Shown: one piece after another, positions 50,329 through 59,349 of the stretch | How positions within the stretch are numbered: position 1 is the stretch's first letter | How the letters are laid out: every line of letters starts with the position of its first letter | Assembly (NCBI RefSeq): GCF_029338555.1 | Contig: NZ_CP119989.1 | Span: 1,488,001 to 1,552,000, forward strand | DNA: 64,000 nt | Reading direction: 5' to 3' | DNA from: Halobaculum marinum | GTDB taxonomy: Archaea; Halobacteriota; Halobacteria; Halobacteriales; Haloferacaceae | Notes under the pieces: generated by a model | Seen by the model: the letters and a program-made list of their open reading frames with translations, nothing else | The model's database searches: none | What the model was told of the DNA's origin: nothing | Program-made: the position numbers and the translations under genes

Positions 50329-52569
50329 CTACTCGGGTGCGATAGCCTCGATCGGATGCTCGGCTGGTTCGCCCAACAGGGCGTCCAACTGCTCACAGCA
50401 GGAGGTACCCGAAGCCAGCACGCGCCCCGCGTCGCCGAACTGCTCGGCGAGCGGTTCACCCACGTCCATCGACAGCGTGTAGTACGCCGACTTGTAGCCG
50501 AAACTCCCCGCCATCCCGCAACACTCCGTGTCGCTCGTCGTCACCTCGTAGCCGAGTCGTTCCAGCACCGCGACAGTGTGGCCCTCGAGGCCGAGCGTGC
50601 GCTGCTGACAGTGGGCGTGGTACGCCACCCGCTCGCCGTCGCCGTCGGTCAGGCCGCCGGGGTCGGCGCCGTTCTCCAGCAACCCGAACACGTACTCCAG
50701 CACCTCGTAGCTGTTCGTGGCGAGGCGGTCGGCGTCGTCCTCGTCGATTAGCTTCCCGTACTCGCGGTCGAACGCCGCCAGGTCGCTGGGCTCGATCACG
50801 ACCACGTCGCGCCCGGCGTCGATCGCTGGAGCGAGTGCGTCCACACACCGCCGTGCCTTCCGCCGGGCCGTCTCGACCATCCCCTGCGAGAGCGGAGCGC
50901 GACCGCTGCCAACCGCCGCCGAGGCGGGAACGTGGACGCGGACGCCGAGCGCCTCCAGCGCGCGAACCGCCGCCTTCCCCCGGTCGACGGCGACGTGGTT
51001 CGTGTACACGTCGGGGTACACCACCGCCTCGCGGCGGGCCACTCCTTCGCTCACCCGCGGGCCGCCGCGGGCGTCGAACCAGTCGACGAGCGTCTCGCGC
51101 TCGAACGACGGGAGGTCGCGTTCGCGGGCGACGCCGAGCCAGCGGTCCATCGCGGCGCGTACCGGCCCGAGGTCCGCGCCCCAGTTCGACAGCGGCGCCG
51201 TCGCGCTCCCCAGTTTCGCCAGCGTCTCGAAGTTGCCGAACAGCCGCTTGGCCGGGTCGAGTCCGGCGGGTTCGTCGTCTGGGGTGAGCCCTTCGACGAG
51301 CGGGTCGAACGTGCCGGGGTCGGCGCCGCGGTTGATGCGGTCGCGGACGACGGTGTTGATCCACGGGATGTCGATCTCGACGGGACACGCCGGGACACAG
51401 CGGGTACAGCCCGTACAGAGGTCGTTGAACTCGGCGGCGGTGTCGAGCCCTTCGACGCCGGCCTCCCACCCGGTCGCGATGCCACCGGAGTACGTCTCGC
51501 CGCCGAAGGCGTGGCCGCCGACCGACTGGAAGTTGCCACACGAGTTCGAGCAGGCGCCACACCGGATACAGTACAGCGTCTCGCGGAGGTCGTCGTCCTC
51601 GCGCATCGCGAGGCGACCGTTGTCGACGAGCACGAGGTGGAACTCGCGGTCGGGGTGTGGCTCGGTCGCCCCGTCGCCCGACGCGGTTCCCGACGCCGCC
51701 ATCGGCTCGTCCGGATCGGCGAAGTCCACCGGCGGCGACGGCGTCGGCGGCGTGAGCAACGACACGTACGAGGTGATGTCCTGGCCGGTTCCCGAGCGAC
51801 CGATCAACTCGACGAACGGTGCGAGGTCCTCGACGCTGGGAATCACCTTCTCAACGCCCGCGACCGCGACGTGGGTGTCGGGGACGACCGCCGTCTTGCG
51901 GGCGTTCCCCTCGCTGGTGACGAGCGCCACGGTCCCGGAGTCGGCGGTGAGGAAGTTCGCACCCGTCACGCCCACGTCGGCCTCGCGAATCTCGGCCAGC
52001 AGTTCGTCGCGGGCGAAGCGCGTCAGTTCCTCGGCGGTCTCCGGGCGGTCGTCGGGGGGCAGGTCGAACGACTCGGCGAACAGGTCGGCGATGCTCTCGC
52101 GGGACTTGTGTATCGCGGGGCCGACGATGTGGCTCGGCGCCTCGTCGGCCAACTGGAGCACCCACTCCCCGAGATCCGTCTCGGTGACGCGCGCGCCGTC
52201 GGCTTCCAGCGCCGCGTTCAACTCCAACTCCTCGGTGGTCATCGACTTGCTCTTGACCACGTTCCCGCCGTCGACCACCGCCGACACGTAGGCGTTCGCG
52301 TCGGCAGCGTCGTCGGCGACGTACAGGTGCCCGCCACGAGCCTCGACCGCCTCTCGGAGGTCGTCGAGCAGGTCCGGGAGACGCTCGATGGCGTCCTCCT
52401 TGATCCCCCGCGCCTCCCGCTTCAACGCCTCGTAGTCGTCGAGGTCGGCGGTCGAGTCGATGCGGCCACGGTTGAAGCCGCGCGTGTTCTCGGCGACCGA
52501 GTCGCCCTCCGTCTCTAGCAGGTGTTCGATACGGCGAGCCGTCTCCGATCGGGAGTCGGGCTTACTCAT
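50329..52569 (-). CDS. LUD/4Fe-4S/CCG-domain protein (LutB-LutA-type fusion)
   Basis: 746 residues. N-terminal LUD domain (about 70-280; VGVTGANFLTADSGTVALVTSEGNARKTAVVPDTHVAV), then two 4Fe-4S motifs CIRCGACSNSC (about 330) and CTGCTRCVPACPVEI (about 383). A C-terminal pair of CCG-type motifs follows: HAHCQQRT (about 650) and ECCGMAGSFGYKS (about 683). It combines what are separate LutB and LutA in Bacillus. Probably the electron-transferring subunit of lactate or glycolate oxidation. Overlaps the lutC-like start region by 8 bp. Its C-terminal ~430 residues resemble those of the FAD protein at 53238. Confidence 0.9.
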   Translation of the reverse strand: MSKPDSRSETARRIEHLLETEGDSVAENTRGFNRGRIDSTADLDDYEALKREARGIKEDAIERLPDLLDDLREAVEARGGHLYVADDAADANAYVSAVVDGGNVVKSKSMTTEELELNAALEADGARVTETDLGEWVLQLADEAPSHIVGPAIHKSRESIADLFAESFDLPPDDRPETAEELTRFARDELLAEIREADVGVTGANFLTADSGTVALVTSEGNARKTAVVPDTHVAVAGVEKVIPSVEDLAPFVELIGRSGTGQDITSYVSLLTPPTPSPPVDFADPDEPMAASGTASGDGATEPHPDREFHLVLVDNGRLAMREDDDLRETLYCIRCGACSNSCGNFQSVGGHAFGGETYSGGIATGWEAGVEGLDTAAEFNDLCTGCTRCVPACPVEIDIPWINTVVRDRINRGADPGTFDPLVEGLTPDDEPAGLDPAKRLFGNFETLAKLGSATAPLSNWGADLGPVRAAMDRWLGVARERDLPSFERETLVDWFDARGGPRVSEGVARREAVVYPDVYTNHVAVDRGKAAVRALEALGVRVHVPASAAVGSGRAPLSQGMVETARRKARRCVDALAPAIDAGRDVVVIEPSDLAAFDREYGKLIDEDDADRLATNSYEVLEYVFGLLENGADPGGLTDGDGERVAYHAHCQQRTLGLEGHTVAVLERLGYEVTTSDTECCGMAGSFGYKSAYYTLSMDVGEPLAEQFGDAGRVLASGTSCCEQLDALLGEPAEHPIEAIAPE

Positions 52570-53125
52570 CGGGACCTCCTTCCGTGTCGGCCGTTGCGGT
52601 GTCGTCGCCGGCGCCCTCGGTGTCGTCCGGCTCCTCCACGAGCACGACGTCGACCTCGCGAGGCCCGTGCGCGCCGATGACGAGGTCGCCCATGTCGGCG
52701 GTCGCCGAGGGGCCGGTGGCCAGCACGGCGCTGGCGCCGTCGCGGAGTCGGTCCCCCAGAGCGCCGACGGCCTCGCGCATCCCCGGCACCAGGTCGGTGG
52801 CCCGGAGGACGACGACGTGGCGTTCGGGGAACAGCGACACCTGCTCGCTGCCGGCGGCGTCGGCGGCGAGCACGACCGTCCCGTAGTCGGCGATACCGAG
52901 ACTCGCCGCGGTGACGCCGGTGGCCGCGGCGTCCAGATCTGCGGGCGTCGGGTCGGTGACGACCGACGGCGGCAGGTCGAGGCCGTCAGGGAGGCTGACG
53001 CCGACGGCGGGCGGATCGAGCACCGCCGCGACCGCGTCGGCGACGCCTTCGGGAGCGACCCGGTGGACAGTCGCGTGGTGCCGCTCGACGTTATCGACGA
53101 ACGCCGATCGGGTGTCCGTGGTCAT
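52562..53125 (-). CDS. LutC-like LUD-domain protein
   Basis: 187 residues; LUD domain with GVTAASLGIADYGTVVLAADAAGSEQVSLFPERHVVVLRATDLVPGM and SAVLATGPSATADMGDLVIGAHGPREVDVVLVE. The C-terminal 20 residues are acidic and disordered. First gene of the minus-strand lactate operon; its 3' end overlaps the 746-residue gene by 8 bases. Role in lactate oxidation is inferred from the LutABC analogy. Confidence 0.88.
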   Translation of the reverse strand: MTTDTRSAFVDNVERHHATVHRVAPEGVADAVAAVLDPPAVGVSLPDGLDLPPSVVTDPTPADLDAAATGVTAASLGIADYGTVVLAADAAGSEQVSLFPERHVVVLRATDLVPGMREAVGALGDRLRDGASAVLATGPSATADMGDLVIGAHGPREVDVVLVEEPDDTEGAGDDTATADTEGGPDE

Positions 53126-53237
53126 GTCGAGTCATTGCGAAGCCGGGCGCTTGTGTGTTGCGTTGGCACAGATCGGGGGCAGCGGACGCGGTCCCCCGCG
53201 GGCTTATGTCACTCGCACACACACCGGGAGACAACCG
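53126..53237. promoter_or_regulatory. Divergent promoter region of the lactate-oxidation locus
   Basis: 112 bp between two divergently transcribed units. On plus, GCTTATGTCAC at about 53200-53210 provides a TATA-like element about 30 bp before ATG 53238. On minus, the TGTGTGTTGCGTTGG segment near 53150-53166 is the other candidate region. Shared control, for example by lactate, is likely; no clear palindromic operator seen. Confidence 0.5.
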
Positions 53238-56200
53238 ATGTCTTCCGATATCCCGTCCCCGCCCGACGACGGGCCGGACCTAACCGACGCCGACTACGAC
53301 TACGCCGCAGACGACGTGGCCCAACCGGGGCTGGTCGCCGACCTGGAGGAACTCGTCGACGGGGACGTGCGCTTCGACACCTACTCCAAGCAACTGTACG
53401 CGACCGACGCCTCGGCGTACCGACGCACGCCGATCGGCGTCGTCCTCCCGCGCCACACCGACGACGTGGCGGCGGTGATGTCGTACTGTGCCGACGAGGA
53501 GATCCCGGTGCTCCCGCGGGGCGGCGGCACGTCACTGGCGGGGCAGACGGTGAACGAGGCCGTCGTCCTCGACTTCACGCGCTACATGGACGAGATCCAC
53601 GAGGTCGACCCCGACGCCAGCGAGGCGACCGTCGACGCCGGCGCCATCGTCGAGGAGATCAACGAAGCCGCCGCACCCCACGGGCTGAAGTTCGGGCCGG
53701 ACCCCGCGTGGCGCGACAAGTCCGCCATCGGCGGCGCCATCGGCAACAACTCCACGGGGTCGCACTCGCTGAAGTACGGCAAGACCGACGCGTACGTCGA
53801 GGAGGCGGAGGTCGTCCTCGCGGACGGCTCAGTCGAGACGTTCGGCGAAATCGCGGTCGAGACGATGCGCGAGGAGGCCGACCCCGACGGGGAGGTACTC
53901 GAACGGATCTACGCCGAACTCGTCCGCATCATCGACGAGGAGGGCGACGCGGTGACCGAGCGCTACCCGGACATGAAGCGCAACGTCTCCGGGTACAACC
54001 TCGACGTGCTCGTCGACGAGGCGCGCGGCGAGTGGGCCGACCAAGGGATCGGCGCCGGCGGCTCCGGCGAGCCTGGCACGGTCAACCTCGCGCGACTCAT
54101 GTGCGGGAGCGAGGGCACGCTCGGCATCGTCACGGAGGCGACCGTCTCGCTGGTCAAGGTGCCCGAGACGAAGGCCGTGGCGCTGCTCACGTACGACTCA
54201 CTGAACGAGGCGATGGACGACGTGGCACCGATCCTCGAACACGACCCGGCAGCCGTCGAGGTGCTTGACGACACCCTGCTGGACCTGGCCCGCGAGACGA
54301 CCGAGTTCGGCGACGTCGTCGGCCTCCTCCCGGACGGCACCGACTCCGTCCTGTTGGTGGAGTTCTACGCGGACGACGACGACGAGGGCCGGCAGAAGGT
54401 TGCCGACCTCGTGGCCGACCGCTGCCCCGGCACCGACACGGTCGTCGACCCAGCCGACGGACGGGTCGACACCGACGAGCCGATCCGAGCGGGCGCAGCG
54501 ATGGAGGCCCACGACGCCGACGAGCGGGCGACGTTCTGGAAGATGCGCAAGTCTGGGCTCCCTATCCTCCTCGGGCGCACCTCCGACGCCAAGCATATCT
54601 CGTTCATCGAGGACTGTGCGGTGCCCCCAGAGCACCTCTCGGCGTACGCCGCCGACTTCCAGGACCTGCTGGAGGAGGTTGGTACGTTCGCCTCCTTCTA
54701 CGCCCACGCCGGGCCGGGCGTGCTCCACGTCCGCCCGCTCGTCGACACGAAGTCGCTTGAGGGGATGGAGCAGTTGGAGCGCATCGCCGAGGGGGCGACA
54801 GACCTCGTCGTGAAGTACGGCGGCAGCGTCTCTGGCGAGCACGGCGACGGTCGCGCGCGCACCCAGTGGAACCGCAAACTGTACGGCGACGACCTGTGGA
54901 ACACGTTCCGCGATCTCAAGACGGCGTTCGACCCCGACTGGCTGCTCAACCCGGGCAACGTCTGCGGCGACCACTCACTCACCGAGCACCTCCGATTCGA
55001 CCCGGAGTACGCCTTCGACGCGGGGTTCGACCCCGCGCTCAACTGGGACAACGAGAACGGCTTCCAGGGGATGGCAGAGCTGTGTCACGGCTGTGGCGGC
55101 TGTCGTGGCGGTCAGTCGACGACTGGCGGCGTGATGTGCCCGACGTTCCGCGCGGCCGACGAGGAGATCCAGAGCACGCGCGGCCGGGCGAACCTCCTTC
55201 GGGGGGCGATGTCGGGGGACCTCCCGGCGGACCCGTTCTCCGAGGAGTTCGCCGACGAGGTCATGGACCTCTGTATCGGCTGTAAGGGCTGCAAGCGCAA
55301 CTGTCCCAGCGGCGTCGACATGGCGAAACTGAAGGCCGAAGTCGCCCACGAGCGCCACGAGCGCGAGGGGCCGAGCCTCCGGGACCGGCTGTTCGCCAAC
55401 ATCAACCTCGTCTCGCGCGTCGGGTCGGCGCTGGCCCCGGTGTCGAACTGGGCGGCGAAGCTCCCCGGCTCGGGATTGGTCGCCGAGAAGGCCCTCGGGA
55501 TCGCCAGCGAGCGCGACCTCCCGGCGTTCCACCGCACGACGCTGCGCGACTGGTACGAGGCGCGCGGCGGGTCGACGGTGACCGAGGCCGACGCCGACCG
55601 CACCGCGGTGCTCGTCCCCGACACGTACACGAACTACAACCACCCCGATGCGGGGAAGGCGGCCGTTCGGGTGCTGGAAGCGGCGGGCGTGCGCGTCGAG
55701 TTGGCCGACGTGGAGGACACCGGTCGCCCGGCACACAGTATGGGCTTCCTCGACACGGCGCGCGAGCGGACGGCGGCGGCGGTCGACGACCTCGCACCAC
55801 GAGTCGCCGACGGTCGCGACGTGGTCGTCGTCGAACCGAGCGAGGCGGTGATGTTGCAGTCTGACCTGCTGGACCTGCACGACTCCGAGGCAGCGGCGAC
55901 GGTCGCCGCCAACAGCTACGGCGTGTTGGAGTACGTCGACGCGTTCCGCCTCGACGAGGCGATGGACCTCGACGGCGCAGGGTCGCTCACCTACCACGGC
56001 CACTGCCACCAGAAGGCGACCAAGAAGGACCACCACGCGGTCGGCGTCCTCCGGCGCGCGGGGTACACGGTCGACCCACTCGACTCGACGTGTTGCGGGA
56101 TGGCCGGGAGCTTCGGCTACGAGGCCGAGCACTACTCGATGAGCACGGCCATCGCGAACATCCTGTTCGACCAGGTAACCGAGAGCCCCGGGACGGAGGT

Positions 56201-56303
56201 GACGGCGCCGGGCGCATCCTGCCGCTCCCAACTGGCCGACCGCGAGGGCGCCGACGGCGACCCGCCCCACCCGGTGGAGAAGGTCGCGGCGGCCCTGCGG
56301 TGA
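53238..56303 (+). CDS. FAD-linked D-lactate dehydrogenase-type oxidase with 4Fe-4S and CCG modules
   Basis: 1021 residues. N-terminal FAD-binding (PCMH-type) domain with LPRGGGTSLAGQTVNEAVVLDF (about 92-113) and SAIGGAIGNNSTGSHSLKYGKTD. A FAD-oxidase C-domain follows: HISFIEDCAVPPEHLSAY... YAHAGPGVLHVRPL, ending in GEHGDGRARTQW. 4Fe-4S motifs are CHGCGGCRGGQ...C (about 615) and CIGCKGCKRNCPSGVD (about 678). CCG motifs are GHCHQKATKK (about 922) and TCCGMAGSFGYE (about 952). In bacteria these are split over several genes. It likely oxidises D-lactate or glycolate and passes electrons to quinone. Confidence 0.92.
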   Translation: MSSDIPSPPDDGPDLTDADYDYAADDVAQPGLVADLEELVDGDVRFDTYSKQLYATDASAYRRTPIGVVLPRHTDDVAAVMSYCADEEIPVLPRGGGTSLAGQTVNEAVVLDFTRYMDEIHEVDPDASEATVDAGAIVEEINEAAAPHGLKFGPDPAWRDKSAIGGAIGNNSTGSHSLKYGKTDAYVEEAEVVLADGSVETFGEIAVETMREEADPDGEVLERIYAELVRIIDEEGDAVTERYPDMKRNVSGYNLDVLVDEARGEWADQGIGAGGSGEPGTVNLARLMCGSEGTLGIVTEATVSLVKVPETKAVALLTYDSLNEAMDDVAPILEHDPAAVEVLDDTLLDLARETTEFGDVVGLLPDGTDSVLLVEFYADDDDEGRQKVADLVADRCPGTDTVVDPADGRVDTDEPIRAGAAMEAHDADERATFWKMRKSGLPILLGRTSDAKHISFIEDCAVPPEHLSAYAADFQDLLEEVGTFASFYAHAGPGVLHVRPLVDTKSLEGMEQLERIAEGATDLVVKYGGSVSGEHGDGRARTQWNRKLYGDDLWNTFRDLKTAFDPDWLLNPGNVCGDHSLTEHLRFDPEYAFDAGFDPALNWDNENGFQGMAELCHGCGGCRGGQSTTGGVMCPTFRAADEEIQSTRGRANLLRGAMSGDLPADPFSEEFADEVMDLCIGCKGCKRNCPSGVDMAKLKAEVAHERHEREGPSLRDRLFANINLVSRVGSALAPVSNWAAKLPGSGLVAEKALGIASERDLPAFHRTTLRDWYEARGGSTVTEADADRTAVLVPDTYTNYNHPDAGKAAVRVLEAAGVRVELADVEDTGRPAHSMGFLDTARERTAAAVDDLAPRVADGRDVVVVEPSEAVMLQSDLLDLHDSEAAATVAANSYGVLEYVDAFRLDEAMDLDGAGSLTYHGHCHQKATKKDHHAVGVLRRAGYTVDPLDSTCCGMAGSFGYEAEHYSMSTAIANILFDQVTESPGTEVTAPGASCRSQLADREGADGDPPHPVEKVAAALR

Positions 56304-56373
56304 GTCGCGCGTCGGGAACGGGCCGCTCCCGGGGTCGCGACACCGTTAACACGTGGCGTGCCAACCCGCCCGT

Positions 56374-56568
56374 ATGAACCGACTGACTGCGCTCCCGCTG
56401 TTCGGCTTCCTCTCGGTGTTCGGCGTCCTCTACGTCGCCGGCGCCTTCGACGGCGTCCCCGCCGCCGACCGCGTCGGCGGGTTCGTGCTCGGACTGCTCG
56501 CGGTGGTCGCGCTCGTCGCGGGCTACTCGTTCGCGCGTGGCTACCGGGGAGACGAGGCTGGTGAGTAG
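56374..56568 (+). CDS. Small membrane protein, two TM helices
   Basis: 64 residues: MNRLTALPLFGFLSVFGVLYVAGAFDG... RVGGFVLGLLAVVALVAGYSFARGYRGDEAGE. Start ATG 56374 follows the hydrophobic pattern; a longer frame begins in non-hydrophobic sequence. Downstream of the FAD oxidase (70-bp gap); cotranscription possible. Confidence 0.68.
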   Translation: MNRLTALPLFGFLSVFGVLYVAGAFDGVPAADRVGGFVLGLLAVVALVAGYSFARGYRGDEAGE

Positions 56569-56614
56569 AGAAGGGGCCAGCGTCCCGACCGCCGCCGGTG
56601 ACAGTTCGCGGCGT

Positions 56615-56938
56615 TCAGGCGACGAACGCGTTCGAGAACGCCGTGTCGTCGACGACGACGGTGCCGTCGCCGTGGACGGCGATGGAGTGGTCGTCCACGT
56701 CGAACGCGAACGTCCACTCGGTCCCGTGGTGGACCGCGAGGAGTCGCAGCGCGTCCGTGTCGAACGTCTCGTGGAGACGGGGGTCGACCGCCGTGATGTC
56801 GACGCCCTCGACGGCGGCGATGGCCGCGACGACGGCGACCTCCGGCGCGGCGTACTCCACGTCGAGAGTGTCGGCCGAACGGGTGTCGGCAGAGAGGGTC
56901 TGTTGGCTGTCGGTTCTGCGGATGTGTTGGTGACTCAT
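56615..56938 (-). CDS. Solo HalOD1 output-domain protein
   Basis: 107 residues. LDVEYAAPEVAVVAAIAAVEGVDITAVDPRLHETFDTDALRLLAVHHGTEWTFAFDVDDHSIAVHGDGTVVVDD matches the HalOD1 layout of the protein at 35700-36041. It is preceded by an unstructured N-terminus (MSHQHIRRTDSQQTLSADTRSADT). A TATA-like TATAAAT at 57048-57054 (plus) could serve it with a leader of 80-90 nt. Confidence 0.83.
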   Translation of the reverse strand: MSHQHIRRTDSQQTLSADTRSADTLDVEYAAPEVAVVAAIAAVEGVDITAVDPRLHETFDTDALRLLAVHHGTEWTFAFDVDDHSIAVHGDGTVVVDDTAFSNAFVA

Positions 56939-57039
56939 CGTGGGGAGATTCGTTGTGAGATATCGACGCCGCTCCCGATGTAGCGGAAGCACGGCGCGGA
57001 GTACGGTGCCTCGTTCTGGTAGTGAAGCGGTAGACGCGT

Positions 57040-57061
57040 GACATCGATATAAATGTATGTC
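57040..57061 (-). promoter_or_regulatory. TATA region flanked by a short inverted repeat
   Basis: GACAT (57040-57044) and ATGTC (57057-57061) flank CGATATAAATGT, which contains TATAAAT at 57048-57054. Upstream of the HalOD1 gene. Short arms; modest evidence. Confidence 0.3.
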
Positions 57062-57129
57062 GGGGAGAGAGCCGCTGTCACCCGATTATCCCCAGTCGCC
57101 TCGAACGAGCGCGCGGAGCGCGATGCCGG

Positions 57130-58266
57130 CTACAGGTCGTCGAGGACCGCGCTGAACGCGTCCAGCGCCGCCGCACAGTCCTCGGGGTCGCGCCCGAGCG
57201 AGACGCGGACACCCTCGTCCAGTCCGAAGAAGCGCCCCGGCACGACGAGCACGCCGGCCTCCCAGGCCGCCTGGCTCACCGCGTCGCCGTCGGCGCGCTC
57301 GTGTTCGACGTAGCCGAACGGGGAACCGGGGTCGACGCGCCCCGCGAGGTCGTCGCGCTCGTCGAGGAACGTCCGCAGGAGGTCGTGGTTCTCGCGGCAG
57401 TGGTCGCGCGCGTCGGCGACCAACTCGTCGCGGTGGGCGAAGAACCGGCGCGCGAGCGCCACGCTCGGCGCCGCCAGCGTCGGGAGGTAGTGGCCCACTT
57501 GCCGGGCGCGCTCGACGAACTCCTCCGGGCCGATGATCCAGCCCACGCGGAGGCCGCCGAGCCCGTGGAACTTCGTGAGCGACCCGACGGCGACGGTCGA
57601 GGGGAGGTCCGCCGCGGTTGGCCCGCCGAACGGGCCGGCGCCGTCGTCGCAGGTGTACGGTGCGTACACCTCGTCGACGAGGAGGTAGCCGTCGCCGACG
57701 GCGTCGACGACCGCGGCGGTGTCCGCCAGCGTCGAGCGCGTCGCCAGCCGACCGGTGGGGTTGTGCCGGTTCGTCACCGTCACGTGTGCCAGCGGCCCCG
57801 TCAGGTCGGCGGCGGCGGCCTCGACTCGTTCGGGGTCGAGCACGGCGTTCGGGTCCAGGCGGCGGAACCGCGCGACCTGCATGTCCAACGCCCGCGGCGT
57901 CTCGACCAGCGGCTCGTACCCCGGCTTCTCCACCAGCGCCCAGGGCTGGGGCACCTCCTCGCCGTCGTCCGTTGCGGCGGCGACGCGCTCACGCGTGAGC
58001 GTCCCCGCGGTAGCACACGCGAGGAAGCCGGCGTGGCTCGCCCCCGCCGTCAGCAGGACGCGCGACTCGTCGACGTCGTACTCGGCGGCGACTCGTTCGG
58101 TCAGCGACGCGTCCTCCTCCGGCGGCGACAGCCCAGCGAGCCGGGCCGGGACGGGGTCGTCGGGGCCGACGGGCGGGAGCCGACGGAGGTCGCTGGAGCC
58201 GAGGTCGTACTCTGCGGCCTCCGGGCGCCCCTCGATCCACTGCAAGTACGCGAGCGGCGGGAACAT
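57130..58266 (-). CDS. Class I/II aminotransferase, PLP-dependent
   Basis: 378 residues. LLTAGASHAGFLACATAG (cofactor loop), VTNRHNPTGRLATRSTL (NPTG motif), GYLLVDEVYAPY (Asp contacting pyridine N), SLTKFHGLGGLRVGWIIG (Schiff-base Lys) and a C-terminal GVRVSLGRDPED with the carboxylate Arg. The N-terminal 90 residues (YLQWIEGRPEAAEYDLGSSDLRRLP) are typical of haloarchaeal members. Amino donor and acceptor unknown. Start ATG 58266; the longer frame is a DUF123 shadow. Confidence 0.88.
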   Translation of the reverse strand: MFPPLAYLQWIEGRPEAAEYDLGSSDLRRLPPVGPDDPVPARLAGLSPPEEDASLTERVAAEYDVDESRVLLTAGASHAGFLACATAGTLTRERVAAATDDGEEVPQPWALVEKPGYEPLVETPRALDMQVARFRRLDPNAVLDPERVEAAAADLTGPLAHVTVTNRHNPTGRLATRSTLADTAAVVDAVGDGYLLVDEVYAPYTCDDGAGPFGGPTAADLPSTVAVGSLTKFHGLGGLRVGWIIGPEEFVERARQVGHYLPTLAAPSVALARRFFAHRDELVADARDHCRENHDLLRTFLDERDDLAGRVDPGSPFGYVEHERADGDAVSQAAWEAGVLVVPGRFFGLDEGVRVSLGRDPEDCAAALDAFSAVLDDL

Positions 58267-58345
58267 ACTCCGCGGGTTCGGGGGCCAGCGGAAAAACGCT
58301 CCGTCCGCGGTGTCTCCCCGCCGTGGCCACGGCGACCTGGTGCGG

Positions 58346-58765
58346 TCACCCGTCGATCCGTTCGTACGCGGCGGCGACGGCGTCCTCGGCGGTCTCGGCG
58401 TCGGGGTAATGGGCGAGGTGGGAGTCGCACCCGCAGTCGGAGGCGCCGAACCCCGGGATGGGGCCGTCAGCGAGCGCGCTCGCGAGACGGCACTCCTCGT
58501 CACGACCGCCGCCGACGCGCTCGACCCCGACGAGGGACACGCTCGGGTGGCCACCGAGGTAGTCGACGTGCCAGTGCCGGACGTCGTGCTCGCCGGCGGC
58601 GACGCGGCGGTGGCGGTCGACCCGCGAGAAGCCGCCGCTCCCGAGCGCGCTGCCGGTGTACGCGTAGCCGCCCGCGGGGAACTCGTGGGTGCCGAGCGCG
58701 CCCACCGCGACGGAGCATGACTCCGGGACCGCGAACACGAGCGTGTAGGTGCCCGCGTCGATCAC
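58346..58765 (-). CDS. DUF123 GIY-YIG-like nuclease-domain protein
   Basis: 139 residues starting from GTG 58765. DUF123 features: GTYTLVFAVPESCSVAVGALGTHEFPAGGYAYTGSALGSGGFSRVDRHRRVAAGEHDVRHWHVDYLGGHPSVSLVGVERV, then a Cys-rich CGCDSHLAHYPD. The GIY-YIG core reads GGYAYTGSALGSGG. In other archaea the domain is fused to endonuclease III. It overlaps the ogt stop by GTGA, so it is cotranslated with the alkyltransferase; a role in base repair is likely. Confidence 0.85.
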   Translation of the reverse strand: MIDAGTYTLVFAVPESCSVAVGALGTHEFPAGGYAYTGSALGSGGFSRVDRHRRVAAGEHDVRHWHVDYLGGHPSVSLVGVERVGGGRDEECRLASALADGPIPGFGASDCGCDSHLAHYPDAETAEDAVAAAYERIDG

Positions 58766-59250
58766 GAATCGTCGGCGTAGGCGGCGTCGGTTGACTCGGC
58801 GGAGTCGGCGAGCGTCGTCTGGACCGACCCGCTGCGCTCGTGTTCGAGCAGGCGTCGCTTCAGTTCGGGGCCACCCTCGGCCGAGAAGCCGCCGACGCCG
58901 TCGGCGGCGACGACGCGGTGACACGGGATGAGCAGCGGGATGGGGTTGCGCCCGCAGGCCGCGCCGACCGGTTGGGGTGCGTTGCCGAGGTCGGCCGCGA
59001 GCTCGCCGTACGTCCGCGTCTCGCCGTAGGGAATCGTCGACATCGCGCCCATCACGCGACCGGTGAAGCCGTCGGGGTACCGGAGCGGGAGGTCGAACTC
59101 GCGGCGACTCCCGTCGCGGTACTCCCGGACCTGCCGTCGTATCTCCGCCGTCGGCGCGTCGACGTACGCCGCATCGAGCGTGATCCGGCCGCCGGGAACC
59201 CCCACCGTCACCGGGTCGCGCTCCCTCGCCGCGTTCGCCGTCGGATCCAT
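58762..59250 (-). CDS. ogt: Methylated-DNA-protein-cysteine S-methyltransferase
   Basis: 162 residues; removes O6-alkyl groups from guanine in a suicide reaction. IPYGETRTYGELAADLGNAPQPVGAACGRNPIPLLIPCHRVVAADGVGGFSAEGG contains the acceptor Cys in PCHRVV and the Arg finger/HTH region. C-terminal tail is acidic. Start ATG 59250; GTG codons further upstream are possible. Operon with DUF123. Confidence 0.93.
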   Translation of the reverse strand: MDPTANAARERDPVTVGVPGGRITLDAAYVDAPTAEIRRQVREYRDGSRREFDLPLRYPDGFTGRVMGAMSTIPYGETRTYGELAADLGNAPQPVGAACGRNPIPLLIPCHRVVAADGVGGFSAEGGPELKRRLLEHERSGSVQTTLADSAESTDAAYADDS

Positions 59251-59349
59251 GTCGGCACTCACGCGTCGGAGGTATTCAACCCCGCGGCGCCCCGGCGCCG
59301 GAGCGAACCGACGGGAGCGTTTTTGCCGACAGCGGGCGAATGACGCCGT

